Positions 58,120 to 64,000 of a DNA stretch of 64,000 nt are shown in pieces. Source of the DNA: Sesamum alatum (taxonomy: Eukaryota; Streptophyta; Magnoliopsida; Lamiales; Pedaliaceae); assembly GCA_034509735.1 (NCBI GenBank), contig JACGWO010000002.1, forward strand, positions 23,545,636 through 23,609,635, in the 5' to 3' direction. The position numbers and the translations under genes are program-made. The notes below the pieces were generated by a model. It was not told the origin of the DNA, did no database searches, and saw only the letters and a program-made list of their open reading frames with translations. How positions within the stretch are numbered: the stretch's first letter is position 1; the number at the start of each line of letters is the position of its first letter.

Positions 58120-59698
58120 TGTACGCTTCCTCCTCGTCGACGGTCAATAAAGCACTAATGTAGATTGGTCGTGGATTTTCAGTGTCTCCCAAGTTGATCT
58201 CGTTTAATTCATCAATGGTTGCTTTAACACCATCTTCGAGTTCGGGAGGAGCAGCTTCTGCATCCTCTTCCTCAACCAAATCCTCTTCACTTAGAGTTAT
58301 ATGATGTGTTGTCACAACCTCATCCTCAATGTGACCAATTGTCTCTTCATTAATACTAATATAGTAAGATGAAGCTACACTTTCCTTATCATCATCTTTA
58401 TCGTCTTGGGCTCTCGTGAAGACAATAGTTTGGAACTTGACTTTCAAAACTTTTTCACATGATATAATCAGATTGGTGCATCGCTTCATGCGTGATGGAA
58501 TCAAGCTCCGAAGCGCTTGCGACCCATGAGCTTTCTTATGGTATTCGGACTTTGTAGAGATGCTCAACCCTTGACTTTGTTCCCTCCTACATCTAAATTT
58601 TCTAGGGGTTCCAAGTCTGTCAAAGACAGATATGCGTTTCATCATCCTTTCTTTATTGCCAAGACCATCACTTGTTGACGAACATTCCTCTTCGGTGACG
58701 TGGTTGGTGCTAGCTCTTTTGATAGCTATGCGAACAGGATTCTGTGGAGTGAATGCCAGGCCTAACCTAGAGCTTTGAACAGTATATCCCTTTTCTCTTA
58801 ACATTCTTTGGCTTGCGTTAAGTCCCTGTACTGGTCTACCGCTGGCCTCTGGTGGGAGTTTTCCTAGAGTAGCCTCTTCTTGTGGATTATATCCGACTTT
58901 GACAAGAAGTTTGTATGCTTTGGGGTCGAAGCCGTCTGCAGTTTTTAGCTCTGAATGTCCTTCGTGTTCCATTTCAGGTCTTTGGGTTGGTCGCACGAAC
59001 CCTTTGAGTGTTTGGGGTTTCCTTGCATCAACACTTGTTAGTGGAAGTACCAATTCTTTTAGTGAGTCCAGCCCTTTGAGAGAGGATTTTTCCTTCGGAC
59101 TACTTTTGTTGTTGTCCACTAAAGAGGTTGATCTACTCTTACTTTCTTCATCTTGGTTGTTGTGCATCTCGGACTTCCCAGTAGATGAGTCTTGCTTAGC
59201 TTTTGTACTCCCAAAATAGTATTTGGCATCGGCGAAATGAGACTCGGCTTCGGTGAATGGTTTATCGTCAGCGAGCGCTTTCTTCACAACACCGTCTTGT
59301 GAGTACTTTAAGCATTGGTGCCAAGTAGAAGGAACAACGCCATTTTCATGTAGCCAAGGTCGGCCGAGGAGCATGTTGTATAACGTCTTGGCATCTATGA
59401 CATGGAACAAGGCGGTTGACGACATATCCTCCATCAATAAGTTCATTCGTATGATGCCGAGAGCACTTTGTCCTCCTTGGTTGAAGCCTTGGATCATCAA
59501 ACGACTGCTTGTTAGTTCATCCATGGAAACCCCTAATTCCTTCATTGTGCGTAACGACAAAATATTGACCACAGAACCTCCATCAATTAGTATGCGGTTG
59601 ACTTTTTGCTCACGAGCATAACAAGTTACAAACAATGGTATATTATGTGGTTTAGAGCCAAGTAGTAAATCTTCATCAGTAAAGGTCATTGCTGACAT
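58120..59698 (-). CDS. Tat-1 protease and long linker
   Basis: Frame of over 520 codons, open to 58049. The N-terminal ~130 residues are a retropepsin-like domain: FTDEDLLLGSKPHNIPLFVT, then ILIDGGSVVNILSLRTM (Asp of the active site), ALFHVIDAKTLYNMLLGRPW and LHENGVVPSTWHQCLKYSQD. A hydrophilic linker of about 350 residues follows, including LLVKVGYNPQEEATLGKLPP, then the acidic DLVEEEDAEAAPPELEDG and NPRPIYISALLTVDEEEA, which lead into RT. The segment that normally precedes RT is deleted and frame-shifted. It is a polyprotein fragment of a defective element. Confidence 0.85.
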
Positions 59699-59737
59699 GC
59701 ATTCCTCATCAGAGATCTTTGTGTTGGAGAGACAATC

Positions 59738-61399
59738 TTATCCAAAAGGAGTTTCTTCCGCATGCGTTGTGTTGCATGAAGCTTTTTCTTCGAGTTTAAC
59801 CATATTCTGCGTCACGGCATTAAATGATCCAAATGTGATAGTGATAAGGTTTGAGGCCGCATTATCCTCTTCAAGCGAGATCTTTCCTTGGCGGGCTAGT
59901 TGCATGACCTTGTCTTTGAATATGAAGCAGTCATGGATTGGATGCCCCACTAGTCGATGATACTTGCAGTACTTCGGGTCATCAATTCTTCCTGCCTCTT
60001 CAGGTCGTTTCATTTCAGGAAGTTCAATGAGATTTGCATTGAGCAGGTCATCAAAGATTCCGGACATCCTAGAAAGGATACTGTTTTGTCTATATCTCTC
60101 TTAGAGTCAATTTTCTTTGCCTTCTTTCTTGGGGGACTTCTTTCTTCTCGCTTGACTTTCCTCGCAATTTAAAAGGAGTTGTATTTACTACCATGGATTC
60201 TTTGGCCGGAGGTTTGGAAGAAGACTTGCCCCCTCTCCTGGTTTCTTGCTTTTCTTTAAACTTGCGGGACTCTTGAATAAATGGCCCCTCGGCTCCACTT
60301 GTAGCTATGCTTAGCTCCATGTCATGAGCTTGAGTAGCTAGTTCTTCGAATGTTCTAGGTTGGATCCCTTGCAGTATGTATCGGAGACCCCAATGCATTC
60401 CTTGGATGCGCATTTTGATTGTTGAAGTCTCGGACAGTCTATCTTTGCAATTGAGACTCAAATTTCTCCAACGTTAATATAGTCAATGACCGGCTCTTCC
60501 TTCCATTGGTGCGAGTTTGTGAGCTCGATCGTGCTGACTGTCCTTTTGGTGCTGTAAAAGCGGTTGAGAAACTCTTGATCTAATTGCCCCCAAACTATCA
60601 ACTGAGTTGGCTTCCAAGTCAGTGTACCAGTCAAACGCATTCCCTTCAAAGATCGGACGAAATATTTCACGAGATGATCTTCATAAGTCCCCGCATTGTT
60701 GCATGTTTCGATGAAGTGAGCCACATGTTGCTTCGGATTGCCCTTGCCATCAAACTATTGAAATTTGGGAGGTTGATAGCCAACGGGCATCTTCAAATTA
60801 TCAATTCTTTGCGTGTAAGGCTTCGTGTAAGTCATAGACGAGTTAGAGCCTCCATCGAGTTTGTTTTTGATAGTCCCCATGATGAACTCTTTCAGTTGGT
60901 CCACGGGAATCAACCCTTCTGAGGAGACTTGAAACTCTTGTGTTGATAACTTCTCCCTTTCATTGGGTTGTTGCTTTTGGGATGTTTCAGCTTCGTCGTG
61001 GCCCTTAATTTGTTTCCCGGCCACATGACTGGCGTCAGTATTATCTGTCTTGTTCATCAACTTGCTGATTTGAGAGTTTTTTGCTGCGGAACATGTTTTG
61101 CTAGACCTTCTATGGCCCTCGTCAAGCTTGCAATTTGTTCCTCCAAGGTTGTCATATTTTGTCACCATGACAGGAGCAATGCTTGATGTCGAGCGAGGAG
61201 TAGACGAAGAGGAGTCATCCTTCAAGTATCCGTCATCTTCATTAGTCTTGTTGAGATGGAGTAGGCTTTTCTCAACTTCATGGAAAGTCAACTCAGGGTA
61301 TGTTTGCAACTTCTTTGACACACTTCTGGTGATGACTCCAATACTGTCATTTGAACTTGAAGTAGCAATTTTGAGCGCCGGAATCTTGTTGGCCGCCAT
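59738..61399 (-). pseudogene. Tat-1 gag with in-frame stop and frameshifts
   Basis: Starts at 61399 (MAANKIPALKIATSSSNDSI), 74 nt inside the 5' LTR border. The N-terminal part ends MPVGYQPPKFQ, followed by an in-frame TAG at about 60755. Capsid-like sequence then continues with FDGKGNPKQHVAHFIETCNN, LDQEFLNRFYSTKRTVSTIE and [13 protein letters not shown], then after a frame change [20 protein letters not shown] and [17 protein letters not shown]. The C-terminal part carries CKYHRLVGHPIHDCFIFKDK, a histidine-containing knuckle of the Tat type. Further breaks lie near 60460 and 60080. Confidence 0.85.
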
Positions 61400-61472
61400 T
61401 GCGAAACTTCAAAAAAACTTTGGTGAAGAGATGAGAGGTAGAGACGGTCCCACTGGGCATCCCAGAAATTTT

Positions 61473-63845
61473 TAACGCAAATTTCGTGTTTTTGAATATA
61501 TTGAAACAAGAAAATATTACAAATGATTTTTTGAATTTTAATCAAATGACTTGTGGGTGCGAAATCTCTAGTTTATGCCTCTGATTCTTCGCAATCTTTA
61601 ATTTCGGCAACTTCAAAGGCGGAACTTGACGTTTTGATCTTCTTTGACGTTGACTTGGATCTTCAATAACGTTAATTGTGGGGTCTTTTTGTAAGCCTAG
61701 CAATGACGTGTGGATCGTCCCGGGAGTAACGCGAATGCGGAAGCGCGGTATAAATAAAATTGCAAGAATTTAAAACATGCCATAAACAAGAATTAAATAA
61801 AGACGTTCAATGGGTGTTCCCTTGAATCTCCCGGGCATTCGGTGTATCTCATGAATGAAAAATAAACAAGATTCATGGAAGCAATAGGGTTGGAAAGGGA
61901 TGAAAACAACAAAACCGAAAACCTACCCGGTTGTCGTTTTGTCTTCAAACCGCTACTCGCGTTGTTCCCCATTTTGCTCCAAGATCTCGAGTTGAGACCC
62001 TCTAATTCGTACACGCAATCCACCCACGTATCTTGATCCTCGTGCTAGCGAAAGAACAAGTGTATATTTATTTGGAGAGGACAGATTGATCAAACGCTAT
62101 TAATTAACGAGATCAGTCTTCCTTTAAGTTCAATTGTATAGAACAAAAGAACAAAAGAGTATTTTGGGAAAAGGAGGAGAGAGGCCGAGAGAGAGAGAGG
62201 AGCGGCGGTGATGTGTGTGTGTGTGTGTTTTGAGTTTCATCATCTCTTCCAGAGTGAAGAGTTAGGCATATATGTAGAGGAGGAATCCTATTCCTCTTCT
62301 AGTTCCCACTCTTGGAAGACTCCTCTTGGAATAGGATTTGACCTAGTCAAATTCTAGTCAAAGCTAGCATCTTGGTCAAACCAATCCTAGCCATTGATTT
62401 CCCTCTTCAATCTCAACTATTCATCAATTTAATGAATATTTAAATCTAATTAAATAATCCAAAAGGCAATAAATAAATAAAATAAATATTAGTACTTATT
62501 TTAAGCCCATTAAACTAGATTTTTAATAAATCTAATTTATTAGATAAATTCCTTTCATCTAATAAAAGGAATTAATTTTCCCAACATAAGAAAGATTCGA
62601 TTAAATCTAATTTAATCGTTCCATCTCTCTCCAAATATTTAATTCTAAATTAAATACGTTATAACGTGCGGATTGTGTGTAACTCTTTAGGTTCACCTTC
62701 AGCTAGACTTGGTCGGATTTCTAGAATCCGTCCGTCACCATGGGTTGTCGTCTAGCAACGGTCCATGGCACTAGAGACTAGGTGAATATGCGTGGGGATG
62801 AACATTTAGGCTCTACAGTACATCTATCCTTCCGTCTACGGTCTCACCACTTAGGGTCTAGGGCACGAATACGTAGGTACCCATCTTGGACTTCAGTGTC
62901 GGTCTGTCCTATACTAAACGCCACAGGAAATCCTTCCCTTCTGTTCAGTTACTGTGGCCACAGATTTTAGGGACAAGACATAGAGTATAGTGAGACGCTA
63001 CTGTCAACGCTCTTGACAGGAGACAAATTCTTTCTTGGAAACTACTATCACGTTGCATATCATGGCTGCACTAAATATGGCTTATGACTACTCAGCAACT
63101 ATGTTTTGGCAATCTCTCACCATACCTAAGATACAGACACAGTGTAAAGGTAAACTCAACAATTCCTCAAGTCAAAGGATTGACCTGTACTGTTGGAACC
63201 GGGAACTCACGTCATACCTATCCGAGGTGGATTTCCCTAATCTTTGATCTTCCTCCAAGGTGGATTTGTGCTTTGATAACGTTAATCTGCGGGTCCTTCG
63301 ACTTGCTCTCGAATTAAACGTCGGATATGGATGATTTTCGCGATGAACGCCTTGAATTTTGCTTGAACAACGTTGATTCTCCTTGATTGTATTTGAGAGA
63401 ATTTTGAAGCTTCTCGAATGCTCTCTTTCTTGTGCTTTCAATTATTTGTGTGCGTTTTTTTTTTCAATTGTGTAGAGAACCCCTATTTATAGTTGTAGGG
63501 TAGAAGACTTTTCCATATTTACTTGATGAAGTGACGCGATTTGATTGATCCTTCATCATTTGCTTTCATATTGGCAAGATGCAATTTTATTTCCATATTG
63601 AGTTGCACTTGCTTGATTTGGAATATTTGATCCTCTTGCCAAGAATATGAAATTTGACACTTGGCGTCATTTAATTGGCCAAAAAATAAATATTAATATC
63701 AATTAATTAACTATTTAATTTAGGAATTAAATTTAATTAAAATTCTCAAAATATAATAGAAATTGATATTTAATATATTATTTTCCACGTGGCGCAATTT
63801 TATTGGGCACAAATTTAATTTGTCTACACTACCCTTTAAAGGTTA
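61473..63845 (-). repeat. Tat-1 5' LTR, interrupted
   Basis: The native parts are 61473-61703 and about 63226-63845 (about 850 bp together). The inner border TAACGCAAATTTCG equals the outer border of the 3' LTR fragment at 44694. The LTR contains two copies of a 'gataacgttaat...gggtc' unit, and the inserted LTR lies between them. The region inside the border reads TTTCTGGGATGCCCAGTGGG on the minus strand, where a primer binding site is expected. Confidence 0.75.
61704..63225 (-). repeat. Copia-type LTR fragment in Tat-1 5' LTR
   Basis: Same subfamily as 47766-49758, inverted. It shares TGTGGATCGTCC, GATTGTGTGTAACTCTTTAG and the conserved 51-bp block at 62737-62787. The part corresponding to the LTR's first ~470 bp is missing at the right end (after CACGTCATACC near 63222), so it is a truncated copy and no target duplication can be shown. 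Confidence 0.72.
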
Positions 63846-64000
63846 TACTTGAACTAGGTTCAAGAATATAACTTAAAAGATCTAAATACACTAACTAATA
63901 GTGTTTGTTTGGATCTTGTTTCTTCCCTCATTTAACTTCTATCTAACAATATAGTTAGGCTCTATTTCAAAGTGTGGTGTGGACGACGTAGAGGGATTTT
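63846..64000 (+). repeat. Divergent Copia-type LTR, continuation
   Basis: Begins with the second copy of TACTTG and continues in the style of the LTR left of Tat-1: GTTCAAGAATATAACTT, CTAATAGTGTTTGTTTGG, AGTGTGGTGTGGAC. It corresponds to the part of the family just downstream of where 44693 stops. It runs off the window. Confidence 0.6.

Larger units (their letters stand above)
44694..63845 (-). mobile_element. Tat-1: Ty3/Gypsy Tat-type retrotransposon with nested insertions
   Basis: Minus-strand element. The outer ends are TAACGC... at 44694 and ...AGGTTA at 63845, with TACTTG on both sides (44688-44693, 63846-63851). The domain order is gag, protease, RT, RNase H, second RNase H, and integrase, with a plus-strand PMD ORF beyond integrase. 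Inserted into it are the LTRs at 46295-50412 (split by 47766-49758), 53215-55446 and 61704-63225. Its LTR termini are TAAC...GTTA rather than TG...CA. Many frameshifts and stops show that it is dead. Confidence 0.75.

Overview
The window is nuclear DNA from a flowering plant, most likely a eudicot. It holds one intact, split host gene of the plant NPF (NRT1/PTR) family. The rest is nested LTR retrotransposons and small foldback DNA elements, in an AT-rich background. An asterid/Lamiales origin is possible but is only an impression from the NPF protein. There is no bacterial, organellar or viral gene cluster.

Region 1 (about 1-10.5 kb): a complete NPF7.3/NRT1.5-like transporter gene on the minus strand. 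It has five coding exons from ATG at 9179 to a stop at 680. All four introns keep the frame when GT..AG borders are chosen, and the product is 598 residues. Its introns and flanks carry several foldback (MITE-like) elements. The clearest, just upstream at 10006-10503, has a perfect 9-bp target duplication of the Mutator type.

Region 2 (10.9-15.7 kb): a non-autonomous LTR retrotransposon with two ~1.4-1.6 kb LTRs, an initiator-Met-type primer binding site, a polypurine tract and a 5-bp target duplication, but no recognisable gag or pol.

Region 3 (16.4-21.3 kb): a relic LTR interrupted by a 5'-truncated Copia element on the minus strand (3' LTR, RNase H and reverse transcriptase).

Region 4 (21.9-34.5 kb): a decayed Ty3/Gypsy element of the Tat type on the minus strand (Tat-2). 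It has ~0.4 kb LTRs, gag, protease, RT, dual RNase H and integrase. An antisense ORF on the plus strand is related to 'putative gypsy type transposon' proteins. A solo Copia-type LTR lies between the antisense ORF and the integrase, and that LTR itself carries a Tourist-like MITE.

Region 5 (34.5-43 kb): intergenic DNA with a tRNA-derived SINE, several MITEs, a ~28-bp minisatellite and a solo LTR of the Tat-1 family. No host gene was recognised here.

Region 6 (43-64 kb): a divergent LTR split by a second Tat-like element on the minus strand (Tat-1, 44694-63845), flanked by TACTTG on both sides. Tat-1 carries an antisense ORF with a plant mobile domain (PMD). It is interrupted by three Copia-type LTRs, one of which is itself split by a further solo LTR, giving four levels of nesting. 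Seven LTR copies from subfamilies that are otherwise divergent share one ~51-bp block.

The host gene and the transposons have no evident shared function. The most unusual content is the pair of antisense cargo ORFs in two different Tat elements and the conserved LTR block.
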